The translations under genes and the position numbers were made by a program. From positions 256,613,077-256,677,076 of the forward strand of contig CM057349.1 in NCBI GenBank assembly GCA_030015575.1: 64,000 bases of DNA, read 5' to 3'. The notes beneath the pieces are model-generated. The model was not told the DNA's origin. It did no database searches and saw nothing but the letters and a program-made list of their open reading frames with translations. The DNA is from Agapanthus africanus (lineage: Eukaryota > Streptophyta > Magnoliopsida > Asparagales > Amaryllidaceae). Below, piece after piece: positions 44,786-57,876 of the stretch; positions within the stretch are counted from its first letter, which is position 1, and the number at the start of each line of letters is the position of its first letter.

Positions 44786-46400
44786 ATGTCCGCTTGGACT
44801 CGGGACACTAGCGCCCGCCTAGTCCGCGTTACGTTAGTCGCTACCGACTACGCGATCGACTCAGACGTCGAAACTCCGTCCACTCCTCTTTCACCTTTAC
44901 CTTTGCCGGCCAACTCCGACGTTGACCGGAATTCTGTTCATACATCTTCACCTTCACCATCACCAACCACTTCTTCCGCGATGTCAGGATTTAATTCGAA
45001 CATCTCTTTGACTACCCCTGGATTGGCTCCACCTCCTACGGAGACCAATAACCCACCACCACCACCGCCTGTTGTAGCGCCGCAGCGAATCGCGCTCCAG
45101 GATCGTTCTATCCCACCCGTTCTGCACTTCCCACCTGCCTTTCTCTTCCACCGGCCAATGGGGATAATTTTGAAATTAAGCCCCACTTCATCAACATGCT
45201 TCCCCGATTTCATGGGCTTGAATCTGAAGATGCCTATATCTTCATCAATAAATTTCAAAACGTTTGTGCCATGATGAAAACTACCCAACTGTCGGACGAT
45301 GCTATACGTCTACGGGTCATTCCGTTCACTTTATGCGATCTTGCTGAAAAATGGCTGTATAGCACCGCTTCCCACTCCATAACCAGTTGGGACGAGTTTG
45401 TTAAAGCGTTTCTAAAAAAATTCTATCCGAATCATAAAACCGCAAGGATCCGTAATGAAATCAACCAATTCTCTCAGCTTCCTTCTGAACCCTTCTGGAA
45501 GTGCTTTGACCGGTACAAAGACCTTCTTGTTCAGTGTCCTCACCACGGTATAGAGAAATGGAAACTTTGCCAAACCTTATACGAGGGCGTGAACCCAGCA
45601 ACGAAGTAGTTGTTGGAAACCATCTGTCAGGGCCACTTCCTATCGAAATCTGACGAGGAAGCGTGGCAATTCTTTGACGACCTTGCGGAGCAAACGCTAC
45701 AATGGGAGAGCACCAGACCGACTTCTTCTTCTTCTACCTCCACTTCTACCGGTCAGTCTAGGGTAGGAATTCACCAACTTGACGTCTCTATTGCGATGAA
45801 AGCTGAAATGGCTGCGATAACGAGAAAGCTTGAAGCGATAGAGAGCAAATTTTCTTCTCCTGCTCCTACCCCTGTTCTCCCCCTTCGCACCATTTGCGCT
45901 TGTTTTTCCGATCCTTCTCACTTAACCGAAGAGTGTCCTTACAATCCACCATCGCAAGGACAGGATCAGGTTAATGCTGCATTCCAGCAAAGACCGAGGA
46001 ATGATCCATACTCTTCCGCCTACAATCCCGGTTGGGGAACCACCCCAATTTCGCCTGGAATCAGAATCAGAATCAGAATCAATTCCAAGGCAACAATTTC
46101 CAAAGGCCCCCTCCACCGCAACAACAAGCGCAACAACAAACTCAACATCAGTTTCAGCAGCCCTTCCAACCCCAACCTTTTCAAAATCAGACGAACAACT
46201 TTGCACCCAACAATTCTTTTCCCCAAAACAACTTTGTTCCGTCAAACAACGATAAGGTTTCCTCGCTCGAACGAAGTCTGGAGGCGTTCGTTAAACAATC
46301 GACTCAGTCCACCGCCAACATCCAGTCTTCCATTCAGTCCTTAGTGCAACACACTGCCGCTCATGGGCAAAGCATCAAGACCATCGAGGCCCAGATTGCA
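44786..46400 (+). pseudogene. Athila gag, unit 1
   Basis: Starts MSAWTRDTSARL. The N-terminal part is Ser/Pro-rich. The Gag core has MLPRFHGLESEDAYIFINKF, WDEFVKAFLKKFYP and FWKCFDRYKDLL. A zinc-knuckle-like stretch CACFSDPSHLTEEC follows, with one residue fewer than usual between the first cysteines, and then a Gln/Asn-rich tail. Breaks: a frameshift near 45145, an in-frame TAG at 45607-45609 and a one-base loss near 46035. The first two are also in unit 2, the third is not. Gag would form the particle; here it cannot be made whole. Confidence 0.88.
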
Positions 46401-47450
46401 CAGCTGAATGCGGCCTTAAGCGAGCGAGAGAAGGGGAAGCTCCCGTCCCAGCCGCTCCCAAATCCCGGTCACCCACAGAATGTACATGTTGCTCTTGAAC
46501 AACAGAACCATAATGTGAGTGCCGTGACCACATTGAGATCGGGAAGGATGCTGCAAAACAACATTGGCACACGGATCAACGATGATACCCCGGCCGCTTC
46601 TTCTTCTTCTTCTTCTTCTTCTCCTGCTTCTTCGTCTTCTGAGCCTATTCTCCATTCTTCAAAAGGCTCTCCTTCTTCTTCTTCTTCTTCTGCTCTGAAC
46701 GGACCCACTTCTCACTCCACGAAAACACCTGTTCTAGGATCCGTTCCAACTCCACAATCTCCTCCACAAGCATTAGACTCAACCAATTTTAAAAACGTCC
46801 CATTTCCAAAACGGTTGAGGTCTAATAAACAAAATCCTCAAATGGAGAAGATTCTGGAGTTATTTAAGCAGGTTAACATTAACATTCCTCTTTTAGATGT
46901 CGTCCAACAAGTCCCATCCTACGCGAAAATCTTAAAGGACTTGTGCACGAAAAAGAGGAAGTCTCAGGTACCAAAGAAAGTTTTCTTGGCTAGTGCTGTG
47001 AGTGATGCTCTTACCCAATCTTTACCACAAAAACGGAAGGACCCTGGCTGTCCTACGATTTCTATTACCATTGGGGATAAGAACATCAACCGCGCACTAT
47101 TAGATCTTGGTGCCAGTGTTAACCTGCTTCCGTACTCAGTATACGAGCAATTAGGCGTAGGAGAGCTGAAACCCACACACTGTACTCTCCAAATGGCCGA
47201 CCGATCGATCACCCATCCTAGGGGTGAGCTAAAGGATGTGTTAATCAAAGTCGGGGACTTCATATTCCCCGTTGACTTCATTGTATTAGACACACAGCCT
47301 GTAGCTAACCCCCGGAATCAAATTCCGGTGATACTCGGTCGCCCATTCCTTGCAACCTCAAATGCTGTGATCAATTGTCGTAATGGTTCGATGAACCTCT
47401 CTTTTGGAAACATGACAATTGAACTCAACATTTTTAGGTTGGGGAATTAG
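46401..47450 (+). pseudogene. Athila linker and aspartic protease, unit 1
   Basis: A coiled-coil-like and then Ser-rich linker (poly-Ser from a ttc microsatellite near 46600) leads to the protease, with ALLDLGASVNLLPYSVYEQL at about 47095-47155 and VILGRPFLAT near 47330. DLGA is the usual active-site form in Athila elements. The frame ends at a TAG (47448-47450) that unit 2 shares; the same frame reads on afterwards. Confidence 0.87.
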
Positions 47451-49292
47451 CCCTCCGAACCTAATGCTCATATACTGGACGTCTGCTCGATCCAGGAGAT
47501 CACCCTAGAAGAGTGTGAATTCGAGGAATTTCTGTTCGATTATGCTAACCTTAACGCCACTAGTGCGTTCCTCCTCGAACCTGCTGCTGTTTCTGCGCCC
47601 GACAACGACTACGAGTGTTTCACGTTCTTGAACGATCTTAGCCGCTCGCAACCCGAGTTTGAATCCTTCGAATTTCCGGATGAGTTACCCGAACCATCCG
47701 ACTCGGTCGCTTACACTCGATTTGAACCTTTGCTGGAGTCTTTTGAGTTCGAGACCTCTGCACCAATCTTGCCTTCAATCATTTCACCTCCGACGCTCGA
47801 ACTCAAGCCTTTGCCGTCTCACCTTAAGTATGCTTACTTAGGTGAGAACGAGACCCTCCCTGTCATCATCTCGGCTTCTCTAGCTCCAGAGCAAGAGAAA
47901 GCCCTTCTCGCGGTCTTGCACAGCAACAAGCAAGCTTTTGGCTGGTCCATGGCGGACATCAAGGGGATTAGTCCCCTGATCGTTGAACATCACATTCATC
48001 TGATGGATGATGCCAAACCATCCCGGGATCCACAAAGACGTCTCAATCCAGTCATGAAAGAGGCTGTGAAGAAGGAGATCGTAAAATGTCTGGATAGTGG
48101 TATCATTTACCCTATCTCTGATAGCCAGTGGGTTAGCCCCATTCATGTTGTCCCCTAGAAATCAGGTATAACGGTCATCACTAATGAGGCGAACGAGTTA
48201 ATCCCTACACGCACCCAAACTGGGTGGCGAGTATGCATCGATTACAGAAAACTCAACGCCGCAACGCGGAAGGACCACTTTCCGCTACCTTTCATTGACC
48301 AAATGCTTGAACGATTGGCCGGACACGAGTACTACTTCTTTCTTGATGGCTACTCAGGCTATAATCAGATTCCCATCGCCGAAAAAAACCAGGACAAGAC
48401 CACATGCACTTGTCCTTTCGGCACGTTTGCATATCGTCGCATGCCCTTTGGGTTATGCAATGCGCCCGCTACCTTCCAGCGGTGTATGATGGGAATCTTC
48501 TCAGACATGGTGGAAAAATTTCTGGAGATCTTCATGGATGATTTCTCCATCTTCGGCGATTCCTTCAACGAGTGTTTGCTGCATCTTGACGCTGTCCTTA
48601 CCCGATGTAAGGACAAGAATCTCACTTTGAATTGGGAGAAGTGCCACTTCATGGTGCGCGAAGGTATTGTCTTAGGACATATCATCTCGCAAAATGGCAT
48701 AGAGGTTGACAAAGCGAAGATTGAGGTCATTTCCAATCTCCCTCCTCCCCGATGCGTCAGAGATATTCGAGCCTTCCTTGGCCATGCCGGTTTCTATAGA
48801 TGGTTCATCAAGGACTTTAGCAAGATTGCTAGGCCCTTGACTGTTTTGCTGGCCAAGGATACGCCATTCGACTTCAACTCGAGCTGTGTGACTGCATTCG
48901 AGTCATTAAAAAGCTCACTCACTTCTGCTCCTGTTCTTTCTTCGCCTGACTGGACGCACCCATTTGAGATTATGTGCGATGCATTCGACTTTGCCATTGG
49001 TCCTGTCCTTGGACAACACATCAACAGGATGCCGTACGTAATCTATTATGCAAGCCGAACCATGAACGACGCCCAACTCAATTATACAACAACCGAGAAG
49101 GAATTCTTGGCTGTTGTATTTGCTTTAGAAAATTTCAGGCCCTACCTCATTGGCTCTCCAGTCATTGTCTACACAGACCATTCTGCTTTGCGCCATCTTT
49201 TTGCGAAGAAAGATGCAAAATCTCGGTTAATACGTTGGATCCTCTTGCTTCAAGAGTTTTCATTAAGGACAAACGAGGATGTGAAAACGTAG
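47451..49292 (+). pseudogene. Athila reverse transcriptase and RNase H, unit 1
   Basis: In frame after the protease stop. An acidic linker is followed by the reverse transcriptase: SQWVSPIHVVP, an in-frame TAG at 48156-48158, then [36 protein letters not shown] and the catalytic [11 protein letters not shown] thumb region ([20 protein letters not shown]) leads to RNase H ([26 protein letters not shown]). A deletion near 49255 shifts the frame, so this one ends at 49292. These features are typical of Athila pol. The TAG and the deletion are shared with unit 2. Confidence 0.92.
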
Positions 49293-50682
49293 TTGCCGAC
49301 CATCTCTCACGACTTCCTTCGTCGCCTTCGCTTCCAATTCCGATCAACGACGTTTTCCCGGATGAACAGCTCTTGACAGTGTCTTGCGAACCCTGGTTCG
49401 CAGATATTGTGAACTATTTGGCTACAGGATTACTACCGACTGAATGGTCAAGTCAGGACAGACTTCGCTTCTTATCCCAAGTAAAACACTTTTACTGGGA
49501 CGAACCCTATCTGTTCAAGTACTGTCCTGACCAGATTATTCGTCGGTGTGTCCCTGACGAGGAATTCAAGACTGTGCTGTCATTTTGCCACGATCAAGCA
49601 TGTGGCGGGCATTTTGGCCCCAGAAAGACAGCTGAGAAGATCTTGCAATGTGGTTTCTACTGGCCGCAACTCTTCAAAGACGCTCATGATTATTGCAAGA
49701 CTTGCTCCCGTGCCAACACTTGGGCCGGATATCCCGGAGGAACGAGATGCCGCTCCAACCGATCTTGGTTGTGGAGATTTTTGATGTTTGGGGGATAGAT
49801 TTCATGGGGCCGTTTCCCAGCTCTTTCGGGAACTTGTACATCCTTCTCGCTGTTGATTACGTCTCTAAATGGGTCGAGGCTGTGCCCAGCCGGACTAACG
49901 ACAACAAAGTTGTCGTTAGGTTTCTTAAAGAAAACATTTTCTCCCGTTTTGGGCACCCCCGAGCGATCATTAGCGACAATGGAAGTCATTTCTGCAACAA
50001 AACTTTCGAGGCCTTGATGCGGAAATATTCCATTAATCATAAGCTCTCTACGCCCTACCACCCCCAAACCCGCGGGCAGGCCGAAGTTTCAAATCGGCAA
50101 ATCAAGCAGATACTGGAGAAGACGGTTTCCAAGAACCGAAAAGATTGGTCGCTGAAACTCACTGATGCCCTTTGGGCATTTCGAACCGCTTATAAGACCG
50201 ACCTTGGCATGTCTCCCTATCGGCTTGTGTACGGAAAAGCTTGCCACCTACCTATCGAAATAGAGCATCGCGCATTTTGGGCGATAAAGGAGCTGAATCT
50301 GTTTCTCGAAGATGCGGGCAGCCATCGGAAGTTGCAGTTGAACGAATTGAGCGAGCTTAGGGATGCGGCTTACGATAACGCGGTTGTCGTTAAGAACCGA
50401 ACGAAGGTGTTTCATGATAAACACCTTTTGCGCAAAACCTTCGTACCTGGTCAGCAGGTACTGCTTTACGACACCCGACTACACTTCCATCCAGGAAAGC
50501 TCAGATCTCGCTGGAAAGGGCCGTATTTTGTGCGGAATGTGTATCCGCATGGCGCTGTGGATTTGGAGAATCCAAAGGACGGTTCATTTTTCAAAGTGAA
50601 CGGACACCGACTAAAACCGTACCTTAGCGCCGAACCAACAGAGGAGCTCCTGTTCTTACAGGAGCCGGTTTACCCTGCATAA
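49255..50682 (+). pseudogene. Athila integrase, unit 1
   Basis: After the frame change the end of RNase H reads VADHLSRL. The integrase zinc finger follows with HDQACGGHFGPRKTAEKI and CKTC. A one-base loss near 49718 shifts the frame again inside the finger. The core is open from there to 50682, with [25 protein letters not shown] and [18 protein letters not shown] supplying D, D and E, and a C-terminal DNA-binding part with [13 protein letters not shown]. It has no chromodomain, as expected for Athila. Confidence 0.9.
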
Positions 50683-52375
50683 TCTTCCTCTGCCTACCTC
50701 CAAACTTCGGTTATCCAGCCAAGAACAAGTGGACACTGTTCCAAATAAGTTTGGGGGTATGTATATACCATTTTGTACATTTTTTGTGGATATTCTTTTT
50801 CTTTTTCTTTTTCTTAAAACCAAAAACACAAAAAAAAAAAATTGTGTATATCTAACCGACAATTTTGACCCTTCAATTGATCTCTTCATGCAATGACAGT
50901 GAGGACACTGTCCAGTTTAAGTTTGGGGGTATGCTCGGTACGCATTTCTAACCTTCGCATTCATATGTATATTTTGCATCTGCATACTAAATCCATAAAA
51001 TCCATAAAAATCTGAAAATTTTCTAAAAACATAAAAACTTTTCTGTCAAGTTAGCTAGTGGGAGGACTCTGATTCAACATTTCGACAGTTTTGTTTGATA
51101 AAATAAAAATAACTAAATCTTATTTTTAGATTTTGAAAACCTCAAAGATAACTCTCCTTTGAAGTTAACTATAGCTGATATACGTCTTTACATCACACTA
51201 CACCTGTCGTGAGTTTTTGGGAATTAGATGACAAGTCTTTTATGTCGAAAAACTTTTAAATGGATAAATGATTTTCTGAGAATCAAATAGGTTTGTTCTG
51301 AAATAAGTAATATCAAGAATAGTTTATGAAGTAAGTGAATATGAAGGAATGTTATTGATGCCTTAATTGGAACTAAGTCTGAAAAATAACCCATCTGAAA
51401 CTTGATTGGAATGATTACACACCGAACCCACTAAACACGTCTTTTATCCAAAAAATAATTGAACTGCCGGTTATGTCTCCGTTCGTATTGAATTATCATG
51501 ATTTTCACGCCAAATTGTCTTTTGTTTTTGGACCTAGGTAACTTGAGTAATTAAGTCCGCCGGGGTGTTTCTACACCTAATGCCCTAAAACCAATTGGTT
51601 TAGGTGCATTGGCCCAAAGCTCGCTAAGAAGCCTAGAAAGTCCAGTTTAAAACAAAGTCAAGCAAGTGTTCTCTCTGAGTTAAAATTCCAAACGGTTCTT
51701 TGTATGAGAATAATCTTGATAAAAGACAGGCTTTTATAAAAAAAATTTAACGGAGATATGAAGGTTTTATTCTATGATAAAGACTATTGCACGTTCACAG
51801 AGGTGTGTATGAAATGAAAACAAGAAAAAGGTGGAGTGAAAAATAAGACCTAGTTTCCTGTTAGGGAAGATTGAAATTCTGAAGTTGAAACTTTACTGGA
51901 AAACGAAACTTGAAAAATGCTTAACTCTTTATAAAACTTATGTGATCCTTTTTAAAAAATTTTATCTGGACTTATTGTATGATATGATGACTAAATCGAT
52001 CCTTTTGGAAATTTAACGACCCTATTTGCACTGCACGTAAAGACATATAAAATCTGTAGTTAAATAAGAAGCGAGGTGTGAAAAATAAAAGTTCAATAGT
52101 CTAGACTTAGGATAATAGAATTGTTATTTTCTGAAACAAAACTTTAGGGTTTGAATCATAGTTATTTTGCAAAACTAGCTTGACCGGATTTTGTGGGTAG
52201 TATCCGCTGAAAACCCTCAGGAGACAACACTCCTCCTACTAGGGACACCTAGAGGTTTAACGGCTTGTTGCACATGCTCAGTGCAATCGCGTTCCCTGCG
52301 AAAGTGAGGTTAGGAAATTTTTTGTGAATAAATTGGTTTTGCTCGGGACGAGCAAATGATAAGTTTGGGGGTATT
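50683..52375 (+). other. Athila 3' non-coding region, unit 1, with three polypurine-like tracts
   Basis: About 1.7 kb. The sequence aagtttgggggtat occurs at 50747, 50919 and 52361, the last next to LTR 2 and so the functional-position polypurine tract. The first two are each preceded by ggacactgt, which shows that a short block was duplicated. No env-like open frame is present, although some Athila elements carry one here. Confidence 0.82.
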
Positions 52376-53945
52376 TGTTCATATCAGATTTTTGCATTTT
52401 TATACCGCCCAATTTTTATCACATTGCATATCGGTAGGTACTCTTGAGCCGTGTTTGCTAGTCAATTGCAGGATACAGGTTCTCGGCTCTAAACGATGAA
52501 ATTCATGGAAAAACACGACAAAATCCGGGTTCCTGCCAACCACAGATAAAACACGGATCTCCGCTCTTTATCCATCTGTTGCCGCCAGTTTAAGAGACAA
52601 AATGGCAAATCAATGTCGTTTTCATGCACAAGGCTCAATGGCAACACAAGATCCAAGAAATCTACGCGGAGCTCGAGGAAATCATGACAAAAAGATCCAC
52701 ATCAAATCACCTTTTGACATGCTGCAAATCTGGAAGAAATGTGGAGAGATTCTGAGAAACAAAGTGTACCAAAATGATCCAAACATCAACACTAAGAACC
52801 ACAGAAAATCCGAGCATCCAATCCCTCTAAAGCGCCGCGGTTCCGCGGCATTTGCATGCTTAGGCCGCGGAACCACGGCCGTACGGCCTCCTCAGTTGAC
52901 GAAGTTTCAGGGGTATTTTGGTCTTTTCATGTAGAGGCAGAATTTTGCCCTAGATTTCTAGTTCCCTGCCTATAAATAGCCCAGAACCTTGTGAAGCCAA
53001 GGGGGCTTAATCTTGTATTTTTTTCTAGGTTTTAGAATACTTGTTCTTCTTCCTCTTCTCATCTCTTCTCCATTGAAAAACTTGTAGTGAGCTTTTGTGA
53101 GTGAAGAATGATGAATAAAGAAGTTCATTTTATTATCATACTTGTCTTGCTCTTATGTTAAATGCTTGTAATTTTCATTTGTTAACTTAGTTGTTGTTAT
53201 TTCTTGTTGTTTCTTTCTTTTCTCTTTTCCTTTATCCTTAAACAACCATGATGCTTACGCTTGATCCTTGCCAAGGTGAGGTCGTAAATAGCTAGTTGTT
53301 ATCTTCTAATCTCTTTCTTTCTATCTTCCTCTTTTGTTTTATTTTCTTTTCATTATGATGTGTGAGTAGTTTCCATACTTGTTAGGGTAGGATAGGGGAA
53401 GTTTGAGAGAAAGAAATCTCTCTCACTCTTTCCTTGCCCAACATCTTAAATCAACTCCCATTAATTGAACCACAATCCGCTCCTTACGACACCCTATCCT
53501 ACATGATAGCGGTGATTCCGTAGTGAGACTGGTTGTGGTTGAATTAACCGGAGGTTATGGCTAAGAGCCAAGAACGGACGGACAAGCACCAAAAAGAAGG
53601 ACTTAAGCGTTGGAAAGCCTAGCTTATACTCGCAAGTTCCTTCCTAGTCGTGCTAATCCCCGTTGTTGCCGATTACCGTAACACCGATATTAAGAGTGAC
53701 AACGAAAGAAGTGAGCGACTCCTAACTCAAACTAACCTAATCCTAACCCTAACAAGCTCTCTTTACATATCATTCTAACACTTAGATAATCACAAACAAA
53801 TCTGGACTTTCGGACTTAACTCGTTAAAGCACATAGAAAAAGATTCCTATCTCCCTGCGGACGACCCGTACTCAACCGGCTAGCTACAAGCGAAACCGTT
53901 TTGATTGCGGTAATTAACTAAACTTGAACTCGCAGAATCTCTACA
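52376..53945 (+). repeat. Athila LTR 2 (shared by both units)
   Basis: 1570 bp, same ends as LTR 1. It differs from LTR 1 at about ten places by eye, including loss of four bases (cacacaccag against cgccag) near 52583. Confidence 0.93.
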
Positions 53946-53952
53946 AATCAAA

Positions 53953-53970
53953 TGGCGCCGTTGCCGGGGA
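53953..53970 (+). other. Primer-binding site of Athila unit 2 (tRNA-Asp)
   Basis: Same 18 bases as in unit 1, seven bases after LTR 2. Confidence 0.9.
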
Positions 53971-55213
53971 GACGGTAGTTTATTTCTTTGTGTAATTTCG
54001 GGTTAATTTGTGAATATAAAGCTAACCGAAAAACAAAACAAAAAAAATATACATTGTTAAAAAAAAACCATCTTGTTATTTTTGATTAGTTTTTGTGCAA
54101 GTGTGCCGGATATTACGGAATTCGAGTTCAGTGCCAAAGACGTGGGATATTCGAAGTTCAAGTTCAGTGCCAAAGACGTGGGAAGATAGACCCATATTTC
54201 GCGGCTACACCGCGACGGATCAAAACGAAGCAAACAGTCTACTGTAAAAATCTGGAGCAGATACAGTGATCAAATCAAGATTCAGCAAATCCAGACAAGC
54301 AGAGGAATCCCAGGCCAGCACACAGAAAAAAATTGGAAGCCCAATCTCTCTGTTCAGCCGTGGAACCGCGGCCATTTGGAGCCTTCTGGCTGCCATTTTT
54401 TCTGTGAGTCTTTCTTTCCTCTCCACACTCCTCTGGACTCCAATAAACTGTGTTTTCTGCAGCATTCTTTGCGCAAATTGTCTTCCCCCTTCCAATAAAC
54501 TGTTCTTGTGCAGGATTCTTTGCGCCGCGCTAAAAAAATAAAAATTGTTTGCAGTTGATTTGTTACCGCTTTGCATTCATTAATACGGACTTAAGGGGCT
54601 TGAAACCAATTCAGATTGGGTGGGGATTTCATCACCCTTCCCAGGACCCCAGAAATCACAAAAAGCATATGCATTGACCATTGTTAAATTAAAAAATACT
54701 AGACTCAGCCCTAAGGACTTCACGCTCAATAGGACAGAGGACTAGTTACAGGCATCGGCCGTTTATCCTATCTGACTTTTGCGGTGTCTAGGCAAGTGTG
54801 TCGAAGGCAAGTGGTTATTTAATTAAGGAACTTCGCGAAAGCGTTGGACAACCTCCCACTTACCTGTCACTTACCTGGTCGCAACTGACGGAGAAGAGGC
54901 GGTTTGAGGTCCTATTTCTAGCCCTCTGGAACAGTTAGGAGCTGTCTAGCAGACCTAGGTGACCCTAGATCTAGGTATGATTGTGCATATCTTGTTTGTG
55001 ATTGCTTAAAGCCATAAGTCCGTACATATTTCTGTAAAGCTCTTTCTAAAAATAAAATAAAAAGGAAAAAAAAAGGAAAAAATCAAAAACTTTTATAAAA
55101 ACTTGCCCTTTGTCGCCAAAATCCATTTTTCACCCACCACCCATCGCCTTTCTCCATTGACGTTTTCTTACCCTCACCTTCTCCGCTTTGACTATACTAA
55201 ACTCGTTTAGTGT
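53971..55213 (+). other. Leader of Athila unit 2
   Basis: Nearly identical to 43542-44785, including the palindrome-like word at 54358-54371. No gene seen. Confidence 0.75.
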
Positions 55214-56772
55214 ATGTCCGCTTGGACTCGGGACACTAGCGCCCGCCTAGTCCGCGTTACGTTAGTCGCTACCGACTACGCGATCGACTCAGACGTCGAA
55301 ACTCCGTCCACTCCTCTTTCACCTTTACCTTTGCCGGCCAACTCCGACGTTGACCGGAATTCTGTTCATACATCTTCACCTTCACCATCACCAACCACTT
55401 CTTCCGCGATGTCAGGATTTAATTCGAACATCTCTTTGACTACCCCTGGATTGGCTCCACCTCCTACGGAGACCAATAACCCACCACCACCACCGCCTGT
55501 TGTAGCGCCGCAGCGAATCGCGCTCCAGGATCGTTCTATCCCACCCGTTCTGCACTTCCCACCTGCCTTTCTCTTCCACCGGCCAATGGGGATAATTTTG
55601 AAATTAAGCCCCACTTCATCAACATGCTTCCCCGATTTCATGGGCTTGAATCTGAAGATGCCTATATCTTCATCAATAAATTTCAAAACGTTTGTGCCAT
55701 GATGAAAACTACCCAACTGTCGGACGATGCTATACGTCTACGGGTCATTCCGTTCACTTTATGCGATCTTGATGAAAAATGGCTGTATAGCACCGCTTCC
55801 CACTCCATAACCAGTTGGGACGAGTTTGTTAAAGCGTTTCTAAAAAAATTCTATCCGAATCATAAAACCGCAAGGATCCGTAATGAAATCAACCAATTCT
55901 CTCAGCTTCCTTCTGAACCCTTCTGGAAGTGCTTTGACCGGTACAAAGACCTTCTTGTTCAGTGTCCTCACCACGGTATAGAGAAATGGAAACTTTGCCA
56001 AACCTTATACGAGGGCGTGAACCCAGCAACGAAGTAGTTGTTGGAAACCATCTGTCAGGGCCACTTCCTATCGAAATCTGACGAGGAAGCGTGGCAATTC
56101 TTTGACGACCTTGCGGAGCAAACGCTACAATGGGAGAGCACCAGACCGACTTCTTCTTCTTCTACCTCCACTTCTACCGGTCAGTCTAGGGTAGGAATTC
56201 ACCAACTTGACGTCTCTATTGCGATGAAAGCTGAAATGGCTGCGATAACGAGAAAGCTTGAAGCGATAGAGAGCAAATTTTCTTCTCCTGCTCCTACCCC
56301 TGTTCTCCCCCTTCGCACCATTTGCGCTTGTTTTTCCGATCCTTCTCACTTAACCGAAGAGTGTCCTTACAATCCACCATCGCAAGGACAGGATCAGGTT
56401 AATGCTGCATTCCAGCAAAGACCGAGGAATGATCCATACTCTTCCGCCTACAATCCCGGTTGGAGGAACCACCCCAATTTCGCCTGGAATCAGAATCAGA
56501 ATCAGAATCAATTCCAAGACAACAATTTCCAAAGGCCCCCTCCACCGCAACAACAAGCGCAACAACAAACTCAACATCAGTTTCAGCAGCCCTTCCAACC
56601 CCAACCTTTTCAAAATCAGACGAACAACTTTGCACCCAACAATTCTTTTCCCTAAAACAACTTTGTTCCGTCAAACAACGATAAGTTTTCCTCGCTCGAA
56701 CGAAGTCTGGAGGCGTTCGTTAAACAATCGACTCAGTCCACCGCCAACATCCAGTCTTCCATTCAGTCCTTA
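55214..56772 (+). pseudogene. Athila gag, unit 2
   Basis: Same protein as in unit 1, with the same frameshift near 55573 and the same in-frame TAG at 56035-56037. It lacks the one-base loss of unit 1: the frame runs on through the Gln/Asn-rich tail (RNHPNFAWNQNQNQNQF) to a TAA of its own at 56653-56655, then resumes in the same frame. One core residue differs (Asp for Ala in CDLDEKWLY). Confidence 0.88.
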
Positions 56773-57876
56773 GTGCAACACACTGCCGCTCATGGGCAAA
56801 GCATCAAGACCATCGAGGCCCAGATTGCACAGCTGAATGCGGCCTTAAGCGAGCGAGAGAAGGGGAAGCTCCCATCCCAGCCACTCCCAAATCCCGGTCA
56901 CCCACAGAATGTACATGTTGCTCTTGAACAACAGAACCATAATGTGAGTGCCGTGACCACATTGAGATCGGGAAGGATGCTGCAAAACAACATTGGCACA
57001 CGGATCAACGATGACACCCCGGCCGCTTCTTCTTCTTCTTCTTCTTCTCCTGCTTCTTCGTCTTCTGAGCCTATTCTCCATTCTTCAAAAGGCTCTCCTT
57101 CTTCTTCTTCTTCTTCTGCTCTGAACGGACCCACTTCTCACTCCACGAAAACACCTGTTCTAGGATCCGTTCCAACTCCACAATCTCCTCCACAAGCATT
57201 AGACTCAACCAATTTTAAAAACGTCCCATTTCCAAAACGGTTGAGGTCTAATAAACAAAATACTCAAATGGAGAAGATTCTGGAGTTATTTAAGCAGGTT
57301 AACATTAACATTCCTCTTTTAGATGTCGTCCAACAAGTCCCATCCTACGCGAAAATCTTAAAGGACTTGTGCACGAAAAAGAGGAAGTCTCAGGTACCAA
57401 AGAAAGTTTTCTTGGCTAGTGCTGTGAGTGATGCTCTTACCCAATCTTTACCACAAAAACGGAAGGACCCTGGCTGTCCTACGATTTCTATTACCATTGG
57501 GGATAAGAACATCAACCGCGCACTATTAGATCTTGGTGCCAGTGTTAACCTGCTTCCGTACTCAGTATACGAGCAATTAGGCGTAGGAGAGCTGAAACCC
57601 ACACACTGTACTCTCCAAATGGCCGACCGATCGATCATCCATCCTAGGGGTGAGCTAGAGGATGTGTTAATCAAAGTCGGGGACTTCATATTCCCCGTTG
57701 ACTTCATTGTATTAGACACACAGCCTGTAGCTAACCCCCGGAATCAAATTCCGGTGATACTCGGTCGCCCATTCCTTGCAACCTCAAATGCTGTGATCAA
57801 TTGTCGTAATGGTTCGATGAACCTCTCTTTTGGAAACATGACAATTGAACTCAACATTTTTAGGTTGGGGAATTAG
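56773..57876 (+). pseudogene. Athila linker and aspartic protease, unit 2
   Basis: Equivalent to 46344-47450 of unit 1, with a Ser run shorter by one codon. Protease motif ALLDLGASVNLLPYSVYEQL near 57520-57580. Ends at the shared TAG, 57874-57876. Confidence 0.87.

Noticed and set aside
50683-52375. Possible env-like gene in the Athila 3' region
   Set aside because: No open frame of useful length or membrane-segment pattern is present on the plus strand.
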